The notes: a model not told the origin generated them from the letters alone. Numbered from the stretch's first letter, positions 1-10,928 are shown. The stretch: 64,000 nt of DNA from Nocardioides daeguensis (GCF_019192965.1 NZ_JAHTKU010000012.1:91652-155651), one strand, 5' to 3'. Translations and numbers: made by a program.

Positions 1-1422
1 AGCACCGACGACGTCGCCGAGGCGTTCCGCCGCGCGCGGGTCGCCCAGGCCGCGTGGGCGCGGGTGTCGGTCGACGAGCGGGCCCGGATCCTGCACCGGC
101 TGCACGACATCGTGCTCGACCGGCAGGCCGAGATCATCGACCTGATCCAGCTCGAGTCCGGCAAGGCGCGCAAGCACGCCTTCGACGAGCCGCTGCACAT
201 CGCGCTCACCGCGCGCTACTACGCCCGCACCGCCCACCGGCACCTCGACACCCAGCGCCGCCCGGGCGTCGTCCCGGTGCTCACCAAGGTCGAGCTCAAC
301 CGGGTGCCCAAGGGCGTGGTCGGGATCATCTCGCCGTGGAACTACCCGTTCACGATGGCGCTGTGCGACGGCCTTCCGGCCCTGCTCGCCGGCAACGCCG
401 TGGTCACCAAGCCCGACGCGCAGACCATGCTGTCGGCGCTGCTCGCCGCCCAGCTGCTCGAGGACGCCGGCTTCCCGCGCGACCTGTGGCAGGTCGTGGC
501 CGGCCCGGGCCGTGAGCTCGGTACGCCGATCATCGAGCGCGCCGACTACATCTGCTTCACCGGCTCGACCGCCACCGGCAAGATCATCGCCAAGCAGGCG
601 GCCGAGCGGCTGATCGGCTGCTCCCTCGAGCTCGGTGGCAAGAACCCGATCCTCGTGCTCCGCGACGCCGACATCGAGCGCGCCGCCGAGGGCGCGGTCC
701 GGGCCTGCTTCTCCAACGCCGGCCAGCTGTGCGTCTCGACCGAGCGGATGTTCGTCGCCGACGCCGTCTACGACCGCTTCGTCGAGCGCTTCGTCGCCCG
801 CACCAAGGCAATGAGCCTCGGCGCCACGATGGACTGGGACGCCGACATGGGCACGCTGATCTCGGCCGACCAGCTCGAGACCGTCACCGCCCACGTCGAG
901 GACGCGGTCGCCATGGGCGCCCGGGTGCTCGCCGGCGGCAAGGCCCGGCCCGACCTGGCGCCGTACTACTTCGAGCCGACCGTGCTCGAGGGCGTCACGC
1001 CGGAGATGACCTGCTTCGGCAACGAGACCTTCGGCCCCGTCGTCTCGATCTACCGGTTCCACGACGAGGCGGACGCGATCGCCCGCGCCAACGACGGCGA
1101 GTACGGCCTCAACGGCTCGGTCTACACCCGCGACACCGCCCGCGGCCGCGCGATCGCCCGGCAGATCAAGTGCGGCACGGTCAACGTCAACGAGGCCTTC
1201 GGGGCCACCTTCGCCAGCATCGACGCCCCCATGGGCGGCATGCGCGAGTCCGGCATGGGCCGGCGCCAGGGCGCCGAGGGCATCCACCGCTACACCGAGA
1301 CCCAGTCGGTCGCCACGCAGCGACTGATCCGGTTCGGTCCCATGCTCGGCATGTCCGACGAGGGCTACGCGAAGTTCATGACCGCCTCGCTGCGCCTGAT
1401 GGACAAGCTGGGCCGCGCATGA
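1..1422 (+). CDS. Succinic semialdehyde dehydrogenase (aldehyde dehydrogenase family), 5' truncated
   Basis: Oxidises succinic semialdehyde to succinate with NAD(P)+ in the cytoplasm; the substrate is inferred from family resemblance. The frame is open from base 1, so the N-terminus lies outside the window; a GTG at 64 is internal and not the start. Visible motifs are SPWNYPF in the nucleotide-binding region, FTGSTATGK, the general-base glutamate in LELGGKNP (codon at 628) and the catalytic cysteine in GQLCVS (codon at 730). About 473 residues remain, close to full length for the family. The stop overlaps the start of the GMC oxidoreductase gene (ATGA), so the two are probably co-translated. 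The family call is secure; the exact aldehyde is less so. Confidence 0.88.
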   Translation, partial: STDDVAEAFRRARVAQAAWARVSVDERARILHRLHDIVLDRQAEIIDLIQLESGKARKHAFDEPLHIALTARYYARTAHRHLDTQRRPGVVPVLTKVELNRVPKGVVGIISPWNYPFTMALCDGLPALLAGNAVVTKPDAQTMLSALLAAQLLEDAGFPRDLWQVVAGPGRELGTPIIERADYICFTGSTATGKIIAKQAAERLIGCSLELGGKNPILVLRDADIERAAEGAVRACFSNAGQLCVSTERMFVADAVYDRFVERFVARTKAMSLGATMDWDADMGTLISADQLETVTAHVEDAVAMGARVLAGGKARPDLAPYYFEPTVLEGVTPEMTCFGNETFGPVVSIYRFHDEADAIARANDGEYGLNGSVYTRDTARGRAIARQIKCGTVNVNEAFGATFASIDAPMGGMRESGMGRRQGAEGIHRYTETQSVATQRLIRFGPMLGMSDEGYAKFMTASLRLMDKLGRA

Positions 1423-3134
1423 GCGACTTCGACTACGACGTCCTGGTCATCGGGTCGGGCTTCGGCGGCTCGGTCACCGCGCTGCGGCTGACCGAGAAGG
1501 GCTACCGCGTCGGCGTCCTCGAGGCCGGCGCCCGCTTCGACGACGCCGACTTCGCCGACAACTCCTGGGACCTGAAGAAGTACCTCTACGCCCCGTCCGC
1601 CGGCTGCTACGGCATCCAGCGCATCGACATGGTCAAGGACTGCCTGATCCTCGCCGGCGCGGGCGTCGGCGGCGGCTCCCTGGTCTACGCCAACACCCTC
1701 TACGAGCCGCTCGAGCCGTTCTACCGGGACCCGTCGTGGTCCCACATCACCGACTGGAAGGCCGAGCTCGCGCCGTACTACGACCAGGCCAAGCGGATGC
1801 TGGGCGTGGTCACCTACCCGCGGATGACACCCTCCGACGAGGTGATGAAGAAGGTCGCCGACCAGATGGGCGTCGGCGACAGCTTCCACGCCACCCCCGT
1901 CGGGGTCTTCTTCGGCGGCCCCGGCCAGGAGGCCGGCGCGTCGGTCGCCGATCCCTACTTCGGCGGCGTCGGCCCCTCCCGCAACACCTGCCGCGACTGC
2001 GGCGAGTGCATGACCGGGTGCCGGCACAACGCCAAGAACACCCTGGTCAAGAACTACCTCTACCTCGCCGAGCAGAACGGCGCCGAGGTGCACCCGCTGA
2101 CCACGGTGACCCGGGTCCGGCCCCTGCCTGGTGGCGGCTACCGGGTCGACACCCGCTGGACGAAGGCGAAGCTGTCGCGTCGTACGGCGACCCGGACGTT
2201 CACCGCCGAGCAGGTCGTGTTCTCCGCGGCCGCGCTCGGCACCCAGAAGCTGCTCCACCGGCTCAAGGCGACCGGCGACCTGCCGAACGTCTCCGACCGG
2301 CTCGGCCACCTGACCCGGACCAACTCCGAGTCGATCCTCGGCGCGATCGCTCCGGAGGGTTCCGACGTCGACTACACCGACGGCGTCGCCATCACCTCCT
2401 CGTGGCACCCCGACGAGCACACCCACATCGAGCCGGTGCGCTACGGCAAGGGCAGCAACGCGATGTCCCTGATGCAGACCGTGCTCACCGACGGCGACGG
2501 GCCCGACCCGCGCTGGAAGGTGTGGCTCAAGGAGCTGTGGAAGGAGCGCCGGCGCGTCCGCGACCTCTACGACGTCAAGCACTGGTCGGAGCGGGTCGTC
2601 ATCGCGCTGGTCATGCAGTCGGTCGACAACTCGATCACGACCTTCCCGAAGCGGGTCGCCGGCAGGTGGATCCTGTCCTCGAAGCAGGGCCACGGCGAGC
2701 CCAACCCGACCTGGATCCCCGCCGCCAACGACGCGGTGCGCCGGATGGCGGCGGTCATGGGCGGCGGCACCGCCGGCGGCACCATCGGCGAGCCGTTCAA
2801 CCGGCCGTTGACCGCCCACTTCATCGGCGGCTGCACGATCGGTGACAGCCCCGAGTCGGGGGTGGTCGACGGCTACCAGCGGGTCTTCGGGCATCCGGGG
2901 CTGCACATCGTCGACGGGTCGACCATCTCGGCCAACCTCGGCGTGAACCCGTCGCTGACGATCACCGCTCAGGCGGAGCGGGCGATGGCGTACTGGCCCA
3001 ACAAGGGCGAGGCCGACGCCCGCCCGGCCCTCGGTGAGTCCTACCGCTCGATCGAGCCGGTCGCGCCCCGCGCGCCGGTCGTGCCGGACGAGGCGCCGGC
3101 AGCGCTGCGGCTGCCGATCGTCGGGGTCAGCTGA
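1419..3134 (+). CDS. GMC-family FAD oxidoreductase, cholesterol-oxidase-like (ChoD type)
   Basis: A 571-residue flavoprotein likely to oxidise an alcohol or sterol-like substrate. The N-terminal Rossmann FAD motif VIGSGFGGS sits at residues 10-18, and the C-terminal GMC region has GCTIGDSPESGVVD and NPSLTITAQAE. A cluster of four cysteines at residues 191, 194, 197 and 201 (CRDCGECMTGC) has CxxCxxCxxxC spacing, like a ferredoxin iron-sulfur site and like the mycobacterial ChoD group, where a GMC gene also lies near the gua genes (from memory). The ATG at 1419 overlaps the upstream stop by 4 nt, which fixes the start. Length matches ChoD-type proteins (about 570-580). True cholesterol activity is not shown by the sequence. 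Confidence 0.85.
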   Translation: MSDFDYDVLVIGSGFGGSVTALRLTEKGYRVGVLEAGARFDDADFADNSWDLKKYLYAPSAGCYGIQRIDMVKDCLILAGAGVGGGSLVYANTLYEPLEPFYRDPSWSHITDWKAELAPYYDQAKRMLGVVTYPRMTPSDEVMKKVADQMGVGDSFHATPVGVFFGGPGQEAGASVADPYFGGVGPSRNTCRDCGECMTGCRHNAKNTLVKNYLYLAEQNGAEVHPLTTVTRVRPLPGGGYRVDTRWTKAKLSRRTATRTFTAEQVVFSAAALGTQKLLHRLKATGDLPNVSDRLGHLTRTNSESILGAIAPEGSDVDYTDGVAITSSWHPDEHTHIEPVRYGKGSNAMSLMQTVLTDGDGPDPRWKVWLKELWKERRRVRDLYDVKHWSERVVIALVMQSVDNSITTFPKRVAGRWILSSKQGHGEPNPTWIPAANDAVRRMAAVMGGGTAGGTIGEPFNRPLTAHFIGGCTIGDSPESGVVDGYQRVFGHPGLHIVDGSTISANLGVNPSLTITAQAERAMAYWPNKGEADARPALGESYRSIEPVAPRAPVVPDEAPAALRLPIVGVS

Positions 3135-3250
3135 GCGCTGGGGCCGGTGTGCCTGCGGGGGCGGTCCCGGAGCGATCCGGGACCGTCCCAGATTTTTTCG
3201 TCGAACTTGTCCGGAGCCGGCGTAACTCCCCCTGAGGGGGGTCGTTGAAC

Positions 3251-3375
3251 GAAGCGAGCCCGGGAATCACGCTCCCTCCCGAAGACCGGGCTCGGTCCAG
3301 GCACTGTCCATCAGCTGCGTGGACAATCAGGGCCCGGCCACCCTCCCTCCCCGGCCGGGCCCTGGTGCGTTTTCA
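3251..3375 (+). ncRNA. Putative 6C-type small RNA (two C-rich-loop hairpins)
   Basis: Two hairpins in tandem both expose C-rich loops. The first has a perfect 9-bp stem (CGAGCCCGG at 3255-3263 with CCGGGCTCG at 3286-3294) and a loop containing CTCCCTCCC. The second has a perfect 12-bp stem (3328-3339 with 3353-3364) and the loop ACCCTCCCTCCCC, followed by GTGCGTTTT as in an intrinsic terminator. Paired C-rich hairpins of this kind define the actinobacterial 6C RNA, whose loops are thought to pair with G-rich ribosome binding sites. I recognised it by architecture only. The 5' end and promoter are not resolved. It could instead be two terminators. Confidence 0.55.
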
Positions 3376-3424
3376 CCGGCCCGCGAGGCTCCGAGGGACG
3401 AGGAGGCTCGCGGATCAGCCGGGG

Positions 3425-3478
3425 AGATCGAGTAGCGCCGCGACCGAGGAACGAGGTCGCGACGCGCGTATCGAGATC
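3425..3478. repeat. Dispersed imperfect palindrome (TCTCGATACGC family)
   Basis: The left arm begins ATCGAGTAGCGCCGCGACC and the right arm ends GCGTATCGAGAT; they fold into an imperfect hairpin. The same TCGAGTAG and GCGTATCGAGA ends recur at 21882-21917 and several times in 32703-32933, always outside genes, so this is a REP-like intergenic repeat family. Confidence 0.65.
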
Positions 3479-3573
3479 TTCGGGGGAGGCGTCTCGAAAC
3501 CTGGGGGAGCCGGGCACGTGCAAGGTCACCTGTCAGTTCGGGGCCGCGGGCACGCCGCCGATACGATTCGGCC

Positions 3574-5157
<1,584 letters not shown>

Positions 5158-5177
5158 CCTTCCGGGTCCGTTGACCC

Positions 5178-5219
5178 GGTTGCTGCTCTCCCGCACGGGT
5201 ACCGCCCGGGAGCAGCAGG
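5178..5219 (+). terminator. Hairpin after guaA
   Basis: TGCTGCTCTCCCG is followed after about 13 bases by CGGGAGCAGCA, an imperfect stem with a two-base bulge just past the guaA stop. There is no T-tract. It runs into the ribosome binding site (AGGAGG) of the next gene, so it may attenuate rather than end transcription. Confidence 0.4.
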
Positions 5220-5228
5220 AGGTGTGCC

Positions 5229-5624
5229 ATGGGCGGAGCAGGACTGCCGTGGATGGTGTTCGGGGCGCTCGCAGCGGTGCTCGCGTGCGCGGGCATCGTG
5301 GTGCTGGTGCCCTGGGTGCGGGCCGAGATGGCCCGCGAGGACGAGCTGGCGAGCCGGGATCGCGACGTGCTGGCCTACGAGGTGCCGGAGGGCCAGGACC
5401 CGACGGCGATCCTGGCGGCGCTGTCCCTGGCCGGGATCACGGCCGCGCCGGTGCTGCGCCACGGCCGGCGGCTGGTGCTGATCGACGAGCGGGGCCGACG
5501 CGACTCCGTCGTACGACGCAGGGCGCGGTCGGTGATCGCCCACGCACCGCTCAACACGCTGGGCGACCCGGCGCCCGTCCAGGCCGTGCGCTTCCTCGAC
5601 GAGCCCGACGGGGCGCAGGCCTGA
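5229..5624 (+). CDS. Small membrane-anchored protein of unknown function
   Basis: I do not recognise the family of this 131-residue protein. One N-terminal hydrophobic segment (residues about 7-28, VFGALAAVLACAGIVVLVPW) is followed by a charged soluble domain with RHGRRLVLIDERGRRD and several arginines, so a single-pass protein with a cytoplasmic tail is likely. The ATG at 5229 follows a good ribosome binding site (CAGGAGGTGTGCC). It lies between guaA and the c-di-GMP gene, with no obvious functional link to either. Codon use looks like the surroundings. Confidence 0.7.
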   Translation: MGGAGLPWMVFGALAAVLACAGIVVLVPWVRAEMAREDELASRDRDVLAYEVPEGQDPTAILAALSLAGITAAPVLRHGRRLVLIDERGRRDSVVRRRARSVIAHAPLNTLGDPAPVQAVRFLDEPDGAQA

Positions 5625-5763
5625 GCGAGCGACGGGCGCTCGCTGCACGGGTGCGAGAGCGGACATTCCGCCGCGCGCGACCGTGGTGCTTCGTACGATG
5701 GTCCGCGGGGATTCCAGCGGTCCGGGGGAGGGGCGTCGTACGGGCCCCAGGAGCGAGGTCGCC

Positions 5764-8379
5764 ATGGCATCCGGTGCTGCGCAGACACTGACTGCGGAAC
5801 GGATCGCGCGTGCGCTCGAGCAGGGCGACGTGGTCGTCCACTACCAGCCCTGCTACGACCTGCGCACGGGGGAGATGGTCGCGGTCGAGGCGTTGGCGCG
5901 CCTGTTCGACCGCGAGAGCGGGGAGCTGGTCGAGCCGGCCGGGTTCCTCGAGCCGCTGGAGGAGTCCGGGCTGGTCGTGCACCTCGACGAGATGGTGCTG
6001 ACGGCCGCGGCCGAGCAGGTCGCGCAGTGGCGGCAGCTGCCCGCAGGGGACCGGCTCTGCCTCGCGGTCAACCTGTCACCCGCCGACCTGGACGACCCGA
6101 TGCTGCCGGCGCGCTTCCGTGAGGCGACCGAGGCCGCGGGCCTGCCCCTGAACGCCGTCATCGTCGAGCTGACCGAGACCGTGCTGTCGCGGACGGGGCA
6201 GGGGCACGAGCAGGTCCTCGCCGAGCTGGCAGCCCTCGGCTGCAACATCACCCTCGACGACTTCGGCACGGGCAACGCGAGCTTCGACTACCTGCGCCGG
6301 TTCCGGGTCGACGGGGTGAAGATCGACCGGTCGTTCGTGCAGTTCCTCGGCTCCGGCGGCCCGCACGAGCGGATGGCCGAGTCGCTGGTCCGGTTCTGCC
6401 TGTCGCTGGGCGTCCACGTCGTCGCGGAGGGGATCGAGCGGCCCCAGCACGTCGCTGCCCTGCGCCGTCTCGGCTGCCCGTTCGGCCAGGGCTTCTTGAT
6501 GAGCCGCCCCCTGGACGCCGACGCGCTCGGCGCGCTGTTGCGCGCCGACCGGGTCCCGGCGAGCCTGGCCCACCCCGCGGAGCGCGCCGAGCTGCCCGCC
6601 CTCACCACCGTGCCGAGCACCGAGTCCTCGGTCCTCGAGCGGCTCGTGCCCCGCGTCCTCGCCGGCCTGGTGAGCCTGGTCCTCGTGCTGGTCGCCACGC
6701 TCGTGGTCACCGGCCGCGCCGACACCGACGCCTCACTGACCAGCGCCGCGCAGAACCGGCTCGCGGCGATCGACTCCCTCGCCGCCCGCGGCGTCGACCT
6801 CCGGCTCGGCGGCCTGCGGGACACGGTGACCGCCTTCAGCCGCAGCGCCGCCGTACGCCGCGCCGTGGCGACCGGCGACCAGGAACGGATGGACGTCGTG
6901 CTGGAGGCGCTCGGCTCGGCCACGACCGGCGCCTACAACACGTCCCTGTACGACGCCGACGGCGTCATGCTGGACCTGGTCCCGCCCCAGCGCGACCCGG
7001 AGGTGATCGGCCGCGACTTCTCCTTCCGCGAGTGGTACCTCCCGGCGAGCCGCAGCGACACCGCCTACATCTCGCAGGCCTACCGGCTGATGACGCCCGA
7101 GCGGACCTGGGCGATCGCCGTCGCGGCCGCCGTCCGCGACCCGCAGGGCCGGATCCGCGGCTACCTCGTCGCGACCCTCGCCCTGTCGGGCATCCAGGCC
7201 GAGATGGAGGCCCTGTTCCGCCAGTACGGCGTCGCGGTCACCGTCGTGGACCGGCACGGCACCACCCTCGCCGACTCCGGTGGCGACGTGGGCGCCACGA
7301 CGAAGGACCCCCGGCTCCTCGACGGCCCGGACGCCACCGGCCGCGCCGCCGACGCCGAGACCGACCGGTTGTGGGCGGTCAGCGAGGTCTCGGCCATCGG
7401 CGGCTGGCTGCTCGTCGAGCAGGGCCGCGAGGCCGCGGTCGGCAACGTCGCGGGCGGCACCGATCCGCTGCTGGCGGCGCTCGTGGTGGCCATCGGCTTC
7501 GTGCTGGTGCTGCTGTGGCTGGCGACCGACGCCCGCCGCCGTCGGCTCAAGGGCGACCTGCACCGGTCCAACGCCTGGCTGACCTCGATCCTCGGGGCCA
7601 CCCCGACGCCGGTGCTGGTCAGCGACGTCGAGGGCCGGGTGCATCAGGCCAATGCCGCCGCCGCCGACCTGCTGGGCGTCCCGGTCGCGTCGCTGCGCGG
7701 CCAGACGGTGCGCAGCTGGCTGACCACGCGGGACCAGCCGGCGACCGACGGGGGAGCGTTCACCGCCGCCGTCGTCACCCGGGCCGGCGAGGTCCGCCTG
7801 GTCGAGGTGCAGGTCCGCGACCTCACCGGACCCGCGGGCGAGCCGATGCGCCTGCACGCCCTCCTCGACGTCACGCCCCACCGTGAGGAGCAGGACCGGC
7901 TGCGCGCCCAGAGCCGGGTCGACCCGTTGACCGGCGTGGCCAACCGGATCGCGCTCCAGGAGGCGCTCGCCGCGGCGTCCGCCCCGGGCCGGTCCCCCCA
8001 CGCCCTGGTGATGCTCGACCTCGACGGCTTCAAGGCCGTCAACGACGACCTGGGTCACGCGGCAGGGGACAGCGTCCTGTGCGCCGTGGCCGACGTGCTC
8101 GCCGACGCCGTCCAGCCCGACGACACGGTCGCGCGGGTCGGCGGCGACGAGTTCGTGCTCGTCGTCCGCCTGCCCGAGCGCACCAGCCACGCGGTGGTCG
8201 CGCAGCGGCTGCGGAGCCGGGTGCAGGAGGTCCTCGACGCCCACCCGTTCGCGCTGCACGTCCCCGTCGGCGTCAGCGTCGGGTCGGCCGCGATCGGCCC
8301 CGAGGGCCGCGACGCCGACGAGCTGCTGCGCCTCGCCGACCTGCGCATGTACGACGCCAAGCGGCGCGGGCGCCGATGA
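5764..8379 (+). CDS. Bifunctional c-di-GMP protein: EAL, two TM, sensor, PAS, GGDEF
   Basis: An 871-residue membrane protein with both c-di-GMP synthesis and breakdown domains. The EAL domain comes first (residues about 15-260): EAL at 42-44, NLSP, ELTE, LDDFGTG, KIDRSF, AEGIE and the late Gln in FGQGF are all present, so phosphodiesterase activity is plausible. TM1 is near 294-317, then an extracytoplasmic Cache-like region, TM2 near 568-588, a PAS domain (about 600-705) and a C-terminal GGDEF domain with DPLTGVANR, DLDGFKAVND and GGDEF at 793-797. The inhibitory site position reads QPDD rather than RxxD, so product inhibition may be lost. I chose the ATG at 5764 for its AGGAGCGAGG ribosome site; in-frame starts at 5683 and 5698 are possible. 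Confidence 0.9.
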   Translation: MASGAAQTLTAERIARALEQGDVVVHYQPCYDLRTGEMVAVEALARLFDRESGELVEPAGFLEPLEESGLVVHLDEMVLTAAAEQVAQWRQLPAGDRLCLAVNLSPADLDDPMLPARFREATEAAGLPLNAVIVELTETVLSRTGQGHEQVLAELAALGCNITLDDFGTGNASFDYLRRFRVDGVKIDRSFVQFLGSGGPHERMAESLVRFCLSLGVHVVAEGIERPQHVAALRRLGCPFGQGFLMSRPLDADALGALLRADRVPASLAHPAERAELPALTTVPSTESSVLERLVPRVLAGLVSLVLVLVATLVVTGRADTDASLTSAAQNRLAAIDSLAARGVDLRLGGLRDTVTAFSRSAAVRRAVATGDQERMDVVLEALGSATTGAYNTSLYDADGVMLDLVPPQRDPEVIGRDFSFREWYLPASRSDTAYISQAYRLMTPERTWAIAVAAAVRDPQGRIRGYLVATLALSGIQAEMEALFRQYGVAVTVVDRHGTTLADSGGDVGATTKDPRLLDGPDATGRAADAETDRLWAVSEVSAIGGWLLVEQGREAAVGNVAGGTDPLLAALVVAIGFVLVLLWLATDARRRRLKGDLHRSNAWLTSILGATPTPVLVSDVEGRVHQANAAAADLLGVPVASLRGQTVRSWLTTRDQPATDGGAFTAAVVTRAGEVRLVEVQVRDLTGPAGEPMRLHALLDVTPHREEQDRLRAQSRVDPLTGVANRIALQEALAAASAPGRSPHALVMLDLDGFKAVNDDLGHAAGDSVLCAVADVLADAVQPDDTVARVGGDEFVLVVRLPERTSHAVVAQRLRSRVQEVLDAHPFALHVPVGVSVGSAAIGPEGRDADELLRLADLRMYDAKRRGRR

Positions 8380-8522
8380 GCAGGACTGACTCCCTGGCCC
8401 GGGTGCGCACCGTCCCCGCCCCGTCGGGGCACCTGGTCCGGTGCCCGGCGGGCTGACTGCGGCCCGGGGGTCGATCGGGCCCGAGCGGCGATTCCCGCCT
8501 TTGCCTTCACTCTCGTGCCGCC

Positions 8523-10646
8523 GTGCCGATGGTGCCCCGAGTGACGACGCTCGAACGCTCCCCGTTGCCGCTCGACCGCCCCACCCCGGTCCGGGAGGCC
8601 CCGGCGTCGGTCTCCCGTCGTCCTGAGCCGAGCGGTCCTCGGCCGTCGTTCCGCCGTCGGGTCACCCTGGTCCAGAAGCTGTGGGGGATGGTCGGCCTCG
8701 GCGTGGCCGTGCTGCTCGTCGTGGCCGTGGCCGCCGCGCTGCAGGTGTCCGACGTCGCGCGACACACCGCGGCGAACCGCGCCGGCGCCGCGGTGTCGAG
8801 CAAGCTCAACGCCGGCTACCAGGAGTGGCTCCTGCAGCGTGCCGAGACCGGTGAGTACGTCGCCACGGTCGCGACCGGCGCGGCTGCCCGGTCGCAGGCG
8901 GTCCAAGAGGTGCACGCCGGCGCGCAGCAGCACTACGAGGCCGCGCTGGAGAAGTACCGGGACGGGCTCGCCCTCGACGACCAGGGCGTCGCCCGGGAGT
9001 ACCTCGGTGAGCTGGCCGACCTGACCACCGCGTACCACTCCTACCTGGAGCGGATCCACGCCGCCGCCCTGGCGGGCAACGCCGATCGGATGGTCGCGCT
9101 CGCCCTCGAGGCCGAGGGGCCGCCGGCGCACCGGATCGACACCCTCTACGACGAGGCGGACGACCACGCCGACGAGCGGGTCGCCCAGCAGGTCGACGAC
9201 GTGCAGCACGCTGCCGACCTGCTCCGGACGCTGCTGCTGGCGGTCGCCTTCGTCGGGCTGCTGGTCTTCGTGCTCGCCGGGCTGGCCGTCGTACGGTCGA
9301 TCGCGGCGCCGCTGCGCAAGGTCGTCGCCTCGCTGGACGCGATCGCGTCGGGTGACCGCAGTCAGCGGGTGGACCACCCCAACGACGACGAGATCGGTGC
9401 GATCGCCGTTGCGGTCGACCAGGTGATCGAGGCCCTCGAGGCCGGGGACGCCGCGGCGCGGCAGGCCGAGATCGAGCGCCTGGCGCGCGTCGAGGACGAC
9501 AAGCGGGCTGCCGAGGAGCGCGCCCGGCTGGAGCGGGAGGCTGCCGAGGCGCAGTCGCGTCGCGAACAGGAGCGAGCGGCGGCGCAGCGCGCCGAGGAGC
9601 AGCGCGAACGCGAGCTGGCGGACGAGCGCGCCGCCCGGGAACGCGGTCGGCTGGAGGAGGAGGCGTCGCGCTCGCGGGCCGCCGCCCAGGCGGCCGCCGA
9701 GACGGCCGCACGTGTCGAGGTGGTCAAGGACTACCTGGCGACGATCGCGCGGGGCGACCTCACCCGCGAGCTGGCGATCGCGGGCGACGACAACGTCGCA
9801 GCGATGGCCGAGTCGGTCCGGGCCCTGGTCAGCTCCCTGCGCAGCAGCATGACCAGGATCGGGGAGACCGCCTCCTCGGTCGCCACCGCCTCCGAGGAGC
9901 TCACCGCGGTCAGTGCCGACATGGGCTGCAGCGCCGACGACGCGTCGGCCCGGATGGGCAGCGTGTCCGCCGCCGCTGCCCAGGTCTCGGGCAGCGTGCA
10001 GACCGTGGCGAGCGCCGCGGAGGAGATGACCGCGAGCATCTCCGAGATCGCCCGCAGCGCCTCCCGCGCGTCCACCGTCGCGGCGGAGGCCGTCGAGCGG
10101 GCGCGGGCCGCGACCGGCACGGTCGAGGCGCTCGGCACGTCCTCGGCGGAGATCGGGCAGGTCATCAAGGTGATCACCTCGATCGCGCAGCAGACCAACC
10201 TGCTCGCCCTCAACGCGACCATCGAGGCCGCGCGGGCGGGCGAGGCCGGCAAGGGCTTCGCGGTCGTCGCCAACGAGGTGCGTGACCTCGCCGCGGCCAC
10301 GGCGAAGGCCACCGGCGAGATCGGTCAGCTGATCGAGGCGATCCAGCGTGACAGCGCCGGGGCGGCGGTGGCGCTCACCGAGGTCGGGGAGGTGATCGTG
10401 ACGATCAACGAGATCCAGACGACCATCGCGGCCGCGGTCGAGGAGCAGACCGCCACGACGAACGAGATCTCCCGGTCGGTGACCGAAGCCGCCAGCGGAA
10501 CCGACGGCATCGCCTCCGACGCCGCCGTCGCTGCCGAGTCCGCGACGTCCACCCAGCTCGGTGCCGAGCGGACGTCCGACGCCGCGCGGTCGCTGGCGGA
10601 GCTCGCGGCCCAGCTCGACGGCCTGGTTCGGCAGTTCGCCTGCTAG
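8523..10646 (+). CDS. Methyl-accepting chemotaxis-type receptor with charged coiled-coil linker
   Basis: A membrane signal transducer of about 707 residues. The order is cytoplasmic N-tail, TM1 (about 50-72), an extracytoplasmic helical domain, TM2 (about 235-258), HAMP, a roughly 90-residue Glu/Arg/Ala-rich coiled coil (for example [18 protein letters not shown]), a second HAMP-like segment, and an MCP signalling domain. The conserved hairpin is [19 protein letters not shown] followed by GKGFAVVA. Start choice is uncertain (GTG 8523, ATG 8529 or GTG 8541) because no ribosome site is clear. No che genes are in the window. It lies 143 bases after the c-di-GMP gene, so it may act in surface sensing rather than swimming. 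Confidence 0.88.
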   Translation: MPMVPRVTTLERSPLPLDRPTPVREAPASVSRRPEPSGPRPSFRRRVTLVQKLWGMVGLGVAVLLVVAVAAALQVSDVARHTAANRAGAAVSSKLNAGYQEWLLQRAETGEYVATVATGAAARSQAVQEVHAGAQQHYEAALEKYRDGLALDDQGVAREYLGELADLTTAYHSYLERIHAAALAGNADRMVALALEAEGPPAHRIDTLYDEADDHADERVAQQVDDVQHAADLLRTLLLAVAFVGLLVFVLAGLAVVRSIAAPLRKVVASLDAIASGDRSQRVDHPNDDEIGAIAVAVDQVIEALEAGDAAARQAEIERLARVEDDKRAAEERARLEREAAEAQSRREQERAAAQRAEEQRERELADERAARERGRLEEEASRSRAAAQAAAETAARVEVVKDYLATIARGDLTRELAIAGDDNVAAMAESVRALVSSLRSSMTRIGETASSVATASEELTAVSADMGCSADDASARMGSVSAAAAQVSGSVQTVASAAEEMTASISEIARSASRASTVAAEAVERARAATGTVEALGTSSAEIGQVIKVITSIAQQTNLLALNATIEAARAGEAGKGFAVVANEVRDLAAATAKATGEIGQLIEAIQRDSAGAAVALTEVGEVIVTINEIQTTIAAAVEEQTATTNEISRSVTEAASGTDGIASDAAVAAESATSTQLGAERTSDAARSLAELAAQLDGLVRQFAC

Positions 10647-10659
10647 CTCGCTTGCTGGG

Positions 10660-10710
10660 TCGCCTGCTGGGGCCCGGTCGGGCGGTGCCCGGCCGGGCCC
10701 CGGCAGGCGA
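10660..10710. terminator. Bidirectional hairpin between convergent genes
   Basis: An 18-bp stem (10660-10677 with 10693-10710, one mismatch) lies between the stop of the chemoreceptor-like gene and the stop of the small membrane protein on the other strand. The position fits a shared terminator. No long T-tract is present on either strand. Confidence 0.6.
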
Positions 10711-10713
10711 TGC

Positions 10714-10857
10714 TCAGGTGAACAGGCTGACGCCTCCGGGGCCGACCAGCAGGCCGATCACGATCAGCACGATCCCCCAGAGCAGCTCACCGCGGAACAG
10801 GCTCACGATGCCGGAGACCACGAGGATGACCGCCAGGATCCACAAGATGAGTGCCAC
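10714..10857 (-). CDS. GPGG-motif small membrane protein (47 aa)
   Basis: A very short hydrophobic protein with two membrane segments, beginning MALILWILAVILVVSG and carrying LVGPGGVSLF near its end. The GPGG motif after the second segment is the hallmark of a small actinobacterial membrane family whose function I do not know. The GTG at 10857 is preceded by GAAGGAGGGAACT, a strong ribosome binding site; a longer frame to 10932 lacks this support. It is adjacent to the DUF5709 gene on the same strand (71 bases apart). Confidence 0.75.
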   Translation of the reverse strand: MALILWILAVILVVSGIVSLFRGELLWGIVLIVIGLLVGPGGVSLFT

Positions 10858-10928
10858 AGTTCCCTCCTTCGTCGCGGGCCTTCCGGCCCTGACCTGAAGT
10901 ACCCGGCTGCGGTGCGGGCAGACGCCCG

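Larger units (their letters stand above)
3135..3573. other. Intergenic region between GMC oxidoreductase and guaA
   Basis: This 439-base gap has no convincing protein gene; the open frames in it have no start context and look like chance GC-rich frames. It holds two C-rich-loop hairpins at 3255-3294 and 3328-3364 (possible 6C RNA, listed separately). It also holds one member of the dispersed palindromic repeat family at 3425-3478, and the presumed guaA promoter, with a -10-like TACGAT at 3562-3567 six bases before the guaA ATG. Confidence 0.7.

Noticed and set aside
8376..8456. 26-codon frame overlapping the end of the c-di-GMP gene
   Set aside because: ATGA overlap is suggestive, but the peptide has no membrane segment or conserved feature and no ribosome site.
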